From an uncultured Flammeovirgaceae bacterium (GTDB lineage Bacteria > Bacteroidota > Bacteroidia > Cytophagales > Cyclobacteriaceae), in assembly GCA_937138955.1 (NCBI GenBank), contig CAKZPJ010000004.1:1-5865 (forward strand): 5,865 nt of DNA, given 5' to 3'. Below the pieces are notes generated by a model. The model was not told the DNA's origin. It worked only from the letters and a program-made list of their open reading frames with translations, and did no database searches. Both the position numbers and the translations under genes were made by a program. This document shows, one piece after another, positions 1 to 5,740 of the stretch (positions are counted from its first letter, which is position 1; each line of letters starts with the position of its first letter).

Positions 1-1083
1 GTTATTAAAAAAGTAACTACTGCTGGTTTCCCATCGCTCACCCCAAGAATCGGTGTAATTAATGCCGTACGCATTGGTCGTAGAGATACCGTTTTGCTGC
101 CCTACCAGAAAGTCGTTTACGTTGCTACCTCCAACGTTACGTCCTCCTCGTCCTGCCGCTGCCCCCCCTCCACCACCGGGCCTACCGCCCCGGAAACCTC
201 CTTGACGACCACCGCCCCCGGTACTAACTACGCCGAGCAAGTCTTCATTGGCGAAGTTCTGCTGGTTGATATTGTTCGCCTGCCCAATCATGGAGACCCG
301 ACGGTCTTCGTCAAAAATATTGATATTTCCCCCAAGTTGATACTTATTATCGTAGCCGTAGCCTGTGTAAACCTTACCAAATTGACCATTTCGCTTATCG
401 GTTCGAGTGATAATATTAATGGTTTTAGTTGTTTCGCCATCATCGAAACCCGTAAACTGAGCCTGATCACTCTGGCGGTCGTATACCTGAATTTTCTCAA
501 TCACTTCAGCGGGTAAAGTTCGTAGTGCTAAAGTAGGATCATTGCCAAAAAACTCCTTTCCATCTACTAGTACCTGCTGCACATCTTCGCCCTGAGCTTG
601 TACCTGACCGTTTTGTACTACCACTCCCGGCATTTTTTTAATAAGGTCAGCCGCATCAGCATCTGGATTCACCTTGAAAGCATCGGCGTTGTATTCGGTG
701 GTATCTCCGTTCTGAACGGTGGGAAGCACTTGCCCTTTAATTTCTAAGTCTTTAAGCATTTGGATGGACTGAGCTAAAATGATTGTACCCAAATCGCGAT
801 CAGCATCGCGCAGCATAACCCACTTTTCGTAAGGTTTGTAACCGACATAGGTAATGCGGATTTGAAATCCAGTTTGTGAGAGGTTTTCAAACATAAACTC
901 TCCCGATGTATTTGAAACTGTGGCCTGTGGTTTTTGCTCATCGTCTACGTTTGCGAGAACGATGGTCGTGCCAGGTAGTGGCTCTTGGGCAATGCTATCG
1001 ACCACCACTCCACGCAGCTTAAGGGTTTGGGCTTGTACAAGTGAGGTAACCATTAAAAAACTGAGAGCGACTAAGTATTGCAT
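1..1083 (-). CDS. Outer-membrane beta-barrel / TonB-dependent-receptor-like protein, N-terminal part (C-terminus off left edge)
   Basis: The frame is open from ATG (complement of 1081-1083) to the window edge, giving 361 residues with no stop. Residues 1-19 form a signal peptide (short hydrophobic core, then SLVQAQ), so the product should be exported to the outer membrane. Residues about 20-103 resemble a carboxypeptidase-regulatory-like beta-sandwich (GVVVDS, PLPGTTI, TSGEFMFENL, ITYVGYKPY). Residues about 140-228 resemble a TonB-receptor plug (DLIKKMPGV, VLVDGKEFFGNDP, LPAEVIEKIQVYD, TGFDDGETTKTINI). Barrel strands appear to begin near 234. A Gly/Arg/Ala-rich insert occupies about 288-318. 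This order fits the Bacteroidota 'outer membrane beta-barrel family' (OMP_b-brl_3-like), related to TonB-dependent transporters. Family members are usually 800-1000 residues, so well over half the protein is probably missing. The substrate cannot be told. The gene is divergent from the 1240 gene and no Shine-Dalgarno is seen. Confidence 0.9.
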   Translation of the reverse strand, partial: MQYLVALSFLMVTSLVQAQTLKLRGVVVDSIAQEPLPGTTIVLANVDDEQKPQATVSNTSGEFMFENLSQTGFQIRITYVGYKPYEKWVMLRDADRDLGTIILAQSIQMLKDLEIKGQVLPTVQNGDTTEYNADAFKVNPDADAADLIKKMPGVVVQNGQVQAQGEDVQQVLVDGKEFFGNDPTLALRTLPAEVIEKIQVYDRQSDQAQFTGFDDGETTKTINIITRTDKRNGQFGKVYTGYGYDNKYQLGGNINIFDEDRRVSMIGQANNINQQNFANEDLLGVVSTGGGGRQGGFRGGRPGGGGGAAAGRGGRNVGGSNVNDFLVGQQNGISTTNAYGINYTDSWGERWETSSSYFFNN

Positions 1084-1195
1084 TCTGGTGAGTTATATGA
1101 TCGGTTAGACCCACGTCTGAGCAAAAGGTTTAGCTTGCTTTTAAAGTTGCGATAAAGCCACATGGAGTATTGAATCTCTATCTGAATAGTAATGT

Positions 1196-1203
1196 TACCT
1201 TTG
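1196..1203 (+). promoter_or_regulatory. Putative Bacteroidota -7 promoter element (TACCTTTG) for the 1240 gene
   Basis: TACCTTTG matches the Bacteroidota primary-sigma -7 consensus TAnnTTTG exactly. It would place a transcription start near 1207-1210, about 30 nt before the ATG at 1240. A TTG at 1170-1172 could serve as the -33 element, but the gap of 23 nt is a few bases longer than the usual 19-20. No equally good element was found on the opposite strand for the divergent outer-membrane protein gene within 1084-1239. Confidence 0.4.
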
Positions 1204-1239
1204 TAGAAAACCTTCAAGTTTATAGACAGCACTCGTATT

Positions 1240-1602
1240 ATGGAAAACAATCCCGATCTCAACGGAAAATACTTAGGCTCTATCTCCCAAGATTTTGTAA
1301 CTGTGGCCGATACATTAAAAGATGCCTCCTATCAGATTCGCTCCCGAGGATTTTCCGACTTTCCCATCTTTCCTATTTCCAAGGTAGAAATTCCTATTGG
1401 TAAACTATTGATCGGGCGGGGTGAGATGGCAACCAATTGGTTCTACAACGTTACCTACTTAGATGAATTTGTGCAAAGAAAATTAGTTTCGAGTGAAGAT
1501 GATTTTAAGAAAGCATACAAAAATCCGGACGAATTTTGTTGCCTGTTTGTCGTAGATCAAGACTTCACCAACTTTTTGTTTATTCCCTACCCAGAAGATT
1601 AA
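1240..1602 (+). CDS. Small soluble protein of unknown function (120 aa)
   Basis: I do not recognise a named family. The product is a 120-residue protein with no signal peptide and no membrane segment, so it is probably cytoplasmic. It is acidic towards its C-terminus and ends in IPYPED. Notable stretches are an N-terminal segment with SISQDFVTVADTLKDASYQI, a middle with PIFPISKVEIPIGKLLIG, an amphipathic segment with LDEFVQRKLV, and a hydrophobic strand after a Cys pair (EFCCLFVVD). The mixed alpha/beta look and normal codon use suggest a real gene. Similar proteins are, from memory, conserved hypotheticals confined to Bacteroidota; this was not checked. The start is supported by an in-frame stop at 1204-1206 with no other ATG after it and by the -7 element at 1196-1203. 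The gene is monocistronic, divergent from the outer-membrane protein and convergent with thiL. Function unknown. Confidence 0.85.
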   Translation: MENNPDLNGKYLGSISQDFVTVADTLKDASYQIRSRGFSDFPIFPISKVEIPIGKLLIGRGEMATNWFYNVTYLDEFVQRKLVSSEDDFKKAYKNPDEFCCLFVVDQDFTNFLFIPYPED

Positions 1603-1730
1603 AAGGCAAGTATGATACCGGATAAGTTCCGGGGCAGGGGGTAAAATGTGAGATGTGAAAAAAGATTTGTAAGATAGAAGGTAAAAGCATGAAAAAGGGC
1701 GTTAAATGAATATGATAAATACTTAGCCTC
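1603..1730. other. Purine-rich spacer between convergent genes, with a weak hairpin
   Basis: This 128-bp stretch separates the convergent ends of the 1240 gene and thiL. The plus strand is strongly purine-rich from about 1631 to 1700. A 5-bp stem, CCGGA/TCCGG at 1618-1632 with a 5-nt loop, is the only clear hairpin. It is not followed by a T-run on either strand, so it is not a convincing intrinsic terminator. No ORF, tRNA or repeat of note was seen. Confidence 0.4.
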
Positions 1731-2777
1731 TTATTCTTTATCTTCAAAATGGTTCCAGCCCTGGGCTTGCATATCCACTAATTGACCTGCTTTAGTGGCT
1801 AATTGTAGCCCTAGTTCTTGTTTCTGCGCGTAGCCGATGCTATGAATATCTGCCTGATTTTTGATTTTTTCGTAATCAGCTTGACTGATCGTGAATAACA
1901 ACTCGTAGTCTTCTCCTCCATTTAGAGCGCAAGTGATTGGGCTGAGCTGGAATTCAACCGCCGTTTCGTAGGTCTGCTGATCGTAGGGAATATTTTCCTC
2001 GAAAATCCGAAAACCTACGTTAGACTGCTTACTGAGGTGAAATAACTCAGAAGCTAGCCCATCAGAAACGTCAATCATTGCGGTGGGAACGACTCCCACA
2101 TCGCGTAGTTCGTGTACCAAATCCATGCGGGCTTCAGGGCGCAATTGGCGACGCACTACGTAACTATACTTATCTAACTGCGGTTGCTGATCAGGGGCAT
2201 CCAAATACACCTGCTTTTCGCGCTCTAGTATTTGAAGACCAAGATAAGCTCCTCCTAAATCGCCAGTAACACACACTATATCGCTTTCTTGAACTGTACT
2301 CCGTCTGGTGATTAAGTCACTAGGCGCTACACCTACGGCTGTCACTGAAATTACCAATCCTGATGCGGATGAGGTAGTATCTCCCCCGACCAAATCTACT
2401 TTATAGTTTTCACAAGCGTAGCCAATGCCGCGGTACAGCGCTTCTACCGCTTCTACCGAAAACCGATTGCTTAGCCCCAGATTTACCGTAATTTGTTTAG
2501 GGATTGCGTTCATGGCGGCTATATCTGAGATGTTTACCGCTACCGCTTTATAACCTAGGTGCTCTAGTGGTACGTAGGCCAAGTCAAAGTGAATACCCTC
2601 CAACAGCATATCGCTAGTAATTACTAGTTGCTCGTCACCCGGTTGAATAATAGCGGCATCGTCACCTACTCCCAGAACAGTATCTGGGTGGCGAGAACTA
2701 AAGGGTTTCATAATTCTATCAATCAGACCAAATTCACCTAATTGATCAATATTGGTTCGGGGAGTGTTGTCAGACAT
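1731..2777 (-). CDS. thiL: Thiamine-monophosphate kinase
   Basis: ThiL uses ATP to phosphorylate thiamine monophosphate to thiamine pyrophosphate, the last step of cofactor synthesis, in the cytoplasm. The 348-residue product carries the ThiL/PurM-superfamily motifs in order: FGLIDRI (16-22), GVGDDAA (36-42) and the metal/nucleotide-binding TSDMLLEGIHFD (54-65). These are followed by NISDIAAMNA (82-91), VGGDTTSS (130-137), VTGDLGGAYLG (170-180), IDVSDGLASE (235-244) and NGGEDYELLF (286-295). The Asp-rich loops that bind Mg-ATP are all present, so the enzyme should be active. Length is slightly above the usual 320-330 residues because of a short N-terminal extension and a polar tail. It lies 24 bp downstream of the epimerase gene on the same strand and is probably co-transcribed with it. 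No thiamine (TPP) riboswitch is evident upstream. Confidence 0.96.
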   Translation of the reverse strand: MSDNTPRTNIDQLGEFGLIDRIMKPFSSRHPDTVLGVGDDAAIIQPGDEQLVITSDMLLEGIHFDLAYVPLEHLGYKAVAVNISDIAAMNAIPKQITVNLGLSNRFSVEAVEALYRGIGYACENYKVDLVGGDTTSSASGLVISVTAVGVAPSDLITRRSTVQESDIVCVTGDLGGAYLGLQILEREKQVYLDAPDQQPQLDKYSYVVRRQLRPEARMDLVHELRDVGVVPTAMIDVSDGLASELFHLSKQSNVGFRIFEENIPYDQQTYETAVEFQLSPITCALNGGEDYELLFTISQADYEKIKNQADIHSIGYAQKQELGLQLATKAGQLVDMQAQGWNHFEDKE

Positions 2778-2801
2778 TGAGGTAAAGTATAATTCAGTAC
2801 G

Positions 2802-3209
2802 TTATAACGATACGATTGATTGGCAAAGTTCTATCAGCACACCGTTCGTACTTTTTGGGTGTAAAAAACAGATACGTTTGTTATCAGCCCCAGCCTTCGG
2901 AACTTCATTGATAAATACAAATCCTTCTGCTTTAAGGCGTTGTACTTCTTGATGTATATCATCTACCTCAAATGCTAAATGATGAATACCTTCTCCTCTT
3001 TTCTCAATAAACTTGTTAATGACACTTGTTTCCTCACTAGCAGCCAACAATTCTAGTTTCGCAGTTCCGGCATCATAGAAGTAAGTAGTAACCTGTTCGG
3101 TTTCAACTTCTTCCTTGCGATATACAGATTTTCCCAACAAGCGGGCGAATAAGTTTTGAGCCTTTTGAGCATCGGCTACCGCAATGCCAATATGTTCTAG
3201 TCGCATCAT
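2802..3209 (-). CDS. mce: Methylmalonyl-CoA epimerase (VOC/glyoxalase fold)
   Basis: The enzyme interconverts the (R) and (S) forms of methylmalonyl-CoA, linking propionyl-CoA and succinyl-CoA metabolism together with B12-dependent mutase. The 135-residue product is the normal length for a single VOC protein made of two paired beta-alpha-beta-beta-beta modules. Metal ligands can be assigned by family pattern: His6 in LEHIGIAV, Glu53 in KLELLAA, His76 or His77 in GIHHLAFEVDD, and Glu127 in GVLIELCQ. The HPKSTNGVLIEL segment is typical of this family rather than of glyoxalase I. Two ATGs are adjacent (Met1 and Met2); either could be the start, with the second aligning best with relatives. It is the first gene of a probable mce-thiL unit. 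The mutase and propionyl-CoA carboxylase genes are not in this window. A generic VOC dioxygenase is a less likely alternative. Confidence 0.93.
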   Translation of the reverse strand: MMRLEHIGIAVADAQKAQNLFARLLGKSVYRKEEVETEQVTTYFYDAGTAKLELLAASEETSVINKFIEKRGEGIHHLAFEVDDIHQEVQRLKAEGFVFINEVPKAGADNKRICFLHPKSTNGVLIELCQSIVSL

Positions 3210-3273
3210 GAGAAACTTTTTTTTTCAGGTGTAGGTTTTCAGTGTTAACAAGTTGCAATACTATTTGCTAAAT

Positions 3274-3321
3274 TTACACCATTGTTAGCTAGAATTCTGT
3301 TCTACGCCACAGACGGTGTAA
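3274..3321. repeat. Interrupted dyad (about 48 bp) in the divergent mce / Fe-S carrier control region
   Basis: Outer arms TTACACC (3274-3280) and GGTGTAA (3315-3321) are perfect 7-bp inverted repeats. Inside them, TTGT pairs with ACAG (one T-G wobble), and the core TAGAA-TTCTG-TTCTA forms a 5-bp stem with a 5-nt loop. A further GGTGTA occurs at 3228-3233. The element sits between divergent genes, where it could be an operator or a structured 5' leader. No known regulator site is recognised, so the role is inference only. Confidence 0.35.
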
Positions 3322-3332
3322 TGCTATATTTT

Positions 3333-3340
3333 CAAAAATA
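3333..3340 (-). promoter_or_regulatory. Possible -7 promoter element for mce-thiL
   Basis: Read on the minus strand this is TATTTTTG, an exact match to TAnnTTTG. It lies about 124 nt upstream of the mce start, which would leave a leader carrying the dyad at 3274-3321. No matching -33 TTG is found at the usual distance, and the region is AT-rich, so a chance match is quite possible. Confidence 0.22.
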
Positions 3341-3412
3341 GTTTAGTCGTACACACGTATGTTTCGGGATAAACTTACGAGATATTTCACATAGAATAAA
3401 TGTTTCTTTGTC

Positions 3413-3739
3413 ATGATTAAGATAACGGATAAAGCGAGAAATAAAATCAGTGCTTTGAGAGAAGAAGAGGGCCACTCTAACAGTCATAACGTGAGAGTAG
3501 CTGTTAGAGGAGGCGGATGCTCAGGGTTAATGTACGATTTGGAGTTTGATAGCCAGATTAAAGATGGAGATCAGGTATACGAAGACCAGGGAGTGAAAAT
3601 TCTGGTAGATAAACGAAGCCTACTCTATCTTTTAGGTACCACCCTGGATTTTACCGATGGTCTAAACGGAAAAGGGTTTCAGTTTATTAACCCTAATGCA
3701 TCTCGCACCTGTGGGTGTGGAGAAAGCTTTTCAGTTTAG
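3413..3739 (+). CDS. iscA: A-type iron-sulfur cluster carrier (IscA/SufA/ErpA family)
   Basis: Proteins of this family receive Fe-S clusters or iron during biogenesis and pass them to target apoproteins in the cytoplasm. The 108-residue length matches the roughly 107-residue E. coli IscA. The three conserved cysteines are present: Cys36 in RGGGCSGL, and Cys100 and Cys102 in the C-terminal TCGCGESF. GFQFINPNA, just before the CGCG motif, is also typical. Which subtype it is (IscA, SufA or ErpA) cannot be decided from sequence alone, and the symbol is used for the family. The start is supported by an in-frame stop at 3392-3394 with no earlier ATG after it. No other isc or suf gene is adjacent. 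The gene is divergent from mce and is closed by a strong terminator, so it appears to be transcribed alone. Confidence 0.95.
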   Translation: MIKITDKARNKISALREEEGHSNSHNVRVAVRGGGCSGLMYDLEFDSQIKDGDQVYEDQGVKILVDKRSLLYLLGTTLDFTDGLNGKGFQFINPNASRTCGCGESFSV

Positions 3740-3760
3740 TACTCCTTCAACTATCATCTC

Positions 3761-3798
3761 AAAGCCAAAATCATAAAAAATGATTTTGGCTTTTTTTT
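3761..3798 (+). terminator. Rho-independent terminator after the Fe-S carrier gene
   Basis: A perfect 13-bp stem (left arm 3761-3773, right arm 3781-3793) encloses the loop TAAAAAA (3774-3780). The right arm runs into an uninterrupted run of eight T at 3791-3798. It starts 22 nt after the stop codon. The minus-strand orientation lacks an equivalent long T-run, so it is chiefly a plus-strand terminator. It lies only 37 bp before the response-regulator start. Confidence 0.93.
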
Positions 3799-3835
3799 GC
3801 TCTCTTCTCACTTCGCTGCTACTAACTATTAGATT

Positions 3836-5236
3836 ATGTCACCGGAAGAGAGTATCAAAATATTTGCCGTAGAGGATGATCCTACTTACCAAAAGTTTCT
3901 CGAATATACTCTAGGGTTGAACCCAGATATTGAAAACCAAATATTCACCACTGGCCAGGAATGTCTGGATAATCTTCATCTGAAACCCAGTATTGTTACT
4001 ATCGACTACTCTTTGCCGGATATGAGCGGTAAAGAGCTTCTCGAGAAAATAAAAGCGTGTAATTCCAACATTTTTGTCATCGTAATATCAGGCCAAGAAG
4101 ATGTAGGTACTGCGGTAGAATTACTAAAACTCGGAGCGTTCGACTACATTACTAAAGATCAAGACACCAGAGGTCGACTACTGCACGCAATTAACAATGC
4201 CCGAAAAAACCTCTCTTTAGTTAATGAACTAGATCAGCTTAAGCAGGAAGTAAGCCAAAAATACGAGTTTAGTAAAAGTATCATTGGAAATAGTCCGGCT
4301 ATGAAGCAAGTATTTTCTTTGATGGAAAAGGCAGTCAAAACCAATATTACCGTATCCGTCACCGGTGAAACGGGGACGGGCAAAGAAGTAGTAGCCAAGG
4401 CTATTCACTATAATTCGGATCGCAAGACCAACCCTTTTATCGCCGTAAATTTAGCCGCTATTCCTAAAGAATTGGTTGAAAGTGAGTTATTTGGCTATGA
4501 GAAAGGCGCTTTTACTGGTGCTGCTGCTCGGCGGATTGGTAAATTTGAAGAAGCTCAAGGGGGAACTATTTTTCTGGATGAGATTGGGGAAATGGAGCTC
4601 AATCTGCAAGCGAAAATGCTTCGAGTACTCCAGGAGCGAGAAGTTGTTCGAATTGGAGGCAACCAGATTACTAAACTAGATGTAAGGATACTAGTAGCCA
4701 CTCACCGTAATTTAGCTGATGAAGTAAATTCAGGAAACTTTCGGGAAGATTTATATTATCGTCTACTTGGTTTACCCATTCACCTACCACCTTTACGCGA
4801 CCGAGGTAATGATATTATTTTATTAGCCCGCTTTCTCCTTAGTCAATTTTGCAAGGATAATAACATGGGTGGGGTTTCATTCGCTAAGTCTGCCCAGGAA
4901 AAACTTTTAAAATACAACTTCCCTGGAAATGTGCGAGAACTCAAGTCTACTATTGAGTTAGCTGCTGTGATGGCAGAAGGGTACTTAATTGAAGCCGATG
5001 ATATACGCTTCAATAGTGTTCGTAAAGAAGAGAATTTTATCTTAGAAGAGCTCACCATGCGAGAATACACTTTTCGTATTATTCTACACTTCCTTAAGAA
5101 GTATGACAACAATGTGCTATTGGTAGCTAAGAAATTAGATATCGGTAAGTCTACCATCTATCGCTACCTAAAAGAAATTGAAGAAATAGATAGTCAAATG
5201 GCAGAATCAGAAAACTCTGAAGCCACCTATGCTTAG
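3836..5236 (+). CDS. Sigma-54-dependent response regulator, NtrC family (receiver + AAA+ + Fis-type HTH)
   Basis: This is a cytoplasmic enhancer-binding activator that uses ATP hydrolysis to open promoters bound by sigma-54 polymerase. The 466 residues have the full NtrC layout. The receiver (about 6-125) has acidic pocket Glu13-Asp14-Asp15, phospho-acceptor Asp57 (TIDYSLPD), switch Ser85 and Lys107. A linker with coiled-coil character (about 126-145) follows. The AAA+ domain (about 148-385) has Walker A GETGTGKE (177-184), the sigma-54-contacting GAFTGA loop (224-229), and Walker B TIFLDEIGE (244-252). It also has arginine-finger candidates Arg303 and Arg309 in FREDLYYRL, and sensor II in PGNVREL. 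A Fis-type helix-turn-helix lies at about 407-449 (VAKKLDIGKSTIYRYL). No catalytic residue appears to be missing. An in-frame stop at 3830-3832 fixes the ATG. The Hpt gene follows 27 bp downstream, while no histidine kinase is encoded nearby. Target genes are unknown. Confidence 0.97.
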   Translation: MSPEESIKIFAVEDDPTYQKFLEYTLGLNPDIENQIFTTGQECLDNLHLKPSIVTIDYSLPDMSGKELLEKIKACNSNIFVIVISGQEDVGTAVELLKLGAFDYITKDQDTRGRLLHAINNARKNLSLVNELDQLKQEVSQKYEFSKSIIGNSPAMKQVFSLMEKAVKTNITVSVTGETGTGKEVVAKAIHYNSDRKTNPFIAVNLAAIPKELVESELFGYEKGAFTGAAARRIGKFEEAQGGTIFLDEIGEMELNLQAKMLRVLQEREVVRIGGNQITKLDVRILVATHRNLADEVNSGNFREDLYYRLLGLPIHLPPLRDRGNDIILLARFLLSQFCKDNNMGGVSFAKSAQEKLLKYNFPGNVRELKSTIELAAVMAEGYLIEADDIRFNSVRKEENFILEELTMREYTFRIILHFLKKYDNNVLLVAKKLDIGKSTIYRYLKEIEEIDSQMAESENSEATYA

Positions 5237-5263
5237 TATTAGCTATATAAAAACGTACTTATT

Positions 5264-5641
5264 ATGGAGCAAGTAAATAGAGTGAATCAGTCAGTTAGCA
5301 GTCCTAGTGTTGATTTAACGTATCTTAAAGAAATGACTGGGGGAGATCAGGATTTTATGGAATCGATCATCACAACGTTCGTTAATGATACGCCTAATAC
5401 CCTAGACCAATTACAAAAAAGCTGCGCTCAATCCGATTGGCTTGGAGTGGGGCAAGCAGCTCATCAACTGAAACCGTCCCTTCAGTTTATAGGCTTGAAA
5501 CAAACATTAGAAAAGGTTAAAACTATTGAACGAAACTGTAAAGAATCGTCCGATTTATCTATAATTCCAGCGTTAGTGAGTGTGGTTATTCAAGAAATCC
5601 AACACGGTATTGCTGAACTGGAAGAGCTGTTTCCTGCCTAA
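5264..5641 (+). CDS. Stand-alone histidine phosphotransfer (Hpt) protein
   Basis: Hpt proteins carry phosphate on a histidine between receiver domains in multistep phosphorelays; they are cytoplasmic four-helix bundles without kinase activity. The 125-residue product is essentially one Hpt domain. An N-terminal polar stretch (1-15) precedes VDLTYLKEMTGGDQDFMESII. The active-site helix carries AAHQLKPSLQFIGL, with phospho-acceptor His67, and ends in a Glu-rich helix (IAELEELF). The lysine at +3 (Lys70) and the glycine ten residues after the histidine (Gly77) match the usual Hpt signature. It lies 27 bp after the sigma-54 regulator on the same strand with no terminator between, so co-transcription is likely. 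It may pass phosphate to that receiver or remove it. An upstream hybrid kinase must be encoded elsewhere. No Shine-Dalgarno is visible; the spacer is AT-rich. Confidence 0.93.
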   Translation: MEQVNRVNQSVSSPSVDLTYLKEMTGGDQDFMESIITTFVNDTPNTLDQLQKSCAQSDWLGVGQAAHQLKPSLQFIGLKQTLEKVKTIERNCKESSDLSIIPALVSVVIQEIQHGIAELEELFPA

Positions 5642-5676
5642 GCTCTAAGTTTTTCCCTGCAGCTATTTCTTTCACG

Positions 5677-5696
5677 AACTACCACGGAAAGTAGTT
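5677..5696 (+). other. Small hairpin downstream of the Hpt gene
   Basis: AACTAC (5677-5682) and GTAGTT (5691-5696) form a perfect 6-bp stem around an 8-nt loop, 35 nt after the Hpt stop codon. The downstream sequence lacks a T-run (TTTCAGGCC follows the stem with only two more T), so a role as terminator is only a possibility. Confidence 0.22.
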
Positions 5697-5740
5697 TCAG
5701 GCCATTATAGCGTACTTAGATTTTATCTTTAGAATTTTAT

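Noticed and set aside
94..516. Plus-strand open frame of 140 codons
   Set aside because: It lies wholly antisense to the outer-membrane protein gene, whose minus-strand translation has clear domains; the plus-strand translation is low-complexity Ser/Thr/Pro-rich sequence without family features.
1118..1132. Possible -7 element for the divergent outer-membrane protein gene (minus strand TAAACCTTTTGC)
   Set aside because: The spacing between TA and TTTG is wrong (four or more bases rather than two) and no -33 element fits.
3358..3365. TATGTTTC as a -7 element for the Fe-S carrier gene
   Set aside because: The last position mismatches TAnnTTTG and no TTG lies at the proper distance upstream; too weak in AT-rich sequence.
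3787..3800. TGGC...TTGC resembling a sigma-54 -24/-12 promoter just upstream of the sigma-54 activator
   Set aside because: The gap between GG (3788-3789) and GC (3799-3800) is 9 nt rather than the strict 10, and the sequence is fully explained by the terminator right arm and its T-run.
4843..5157. Minus-strand open frame of 104 codons inside the response-regulator gene
   Set aside because: It is antisense to the conserved AAA+ and HTH region; the plus-strand product is unambiguous.
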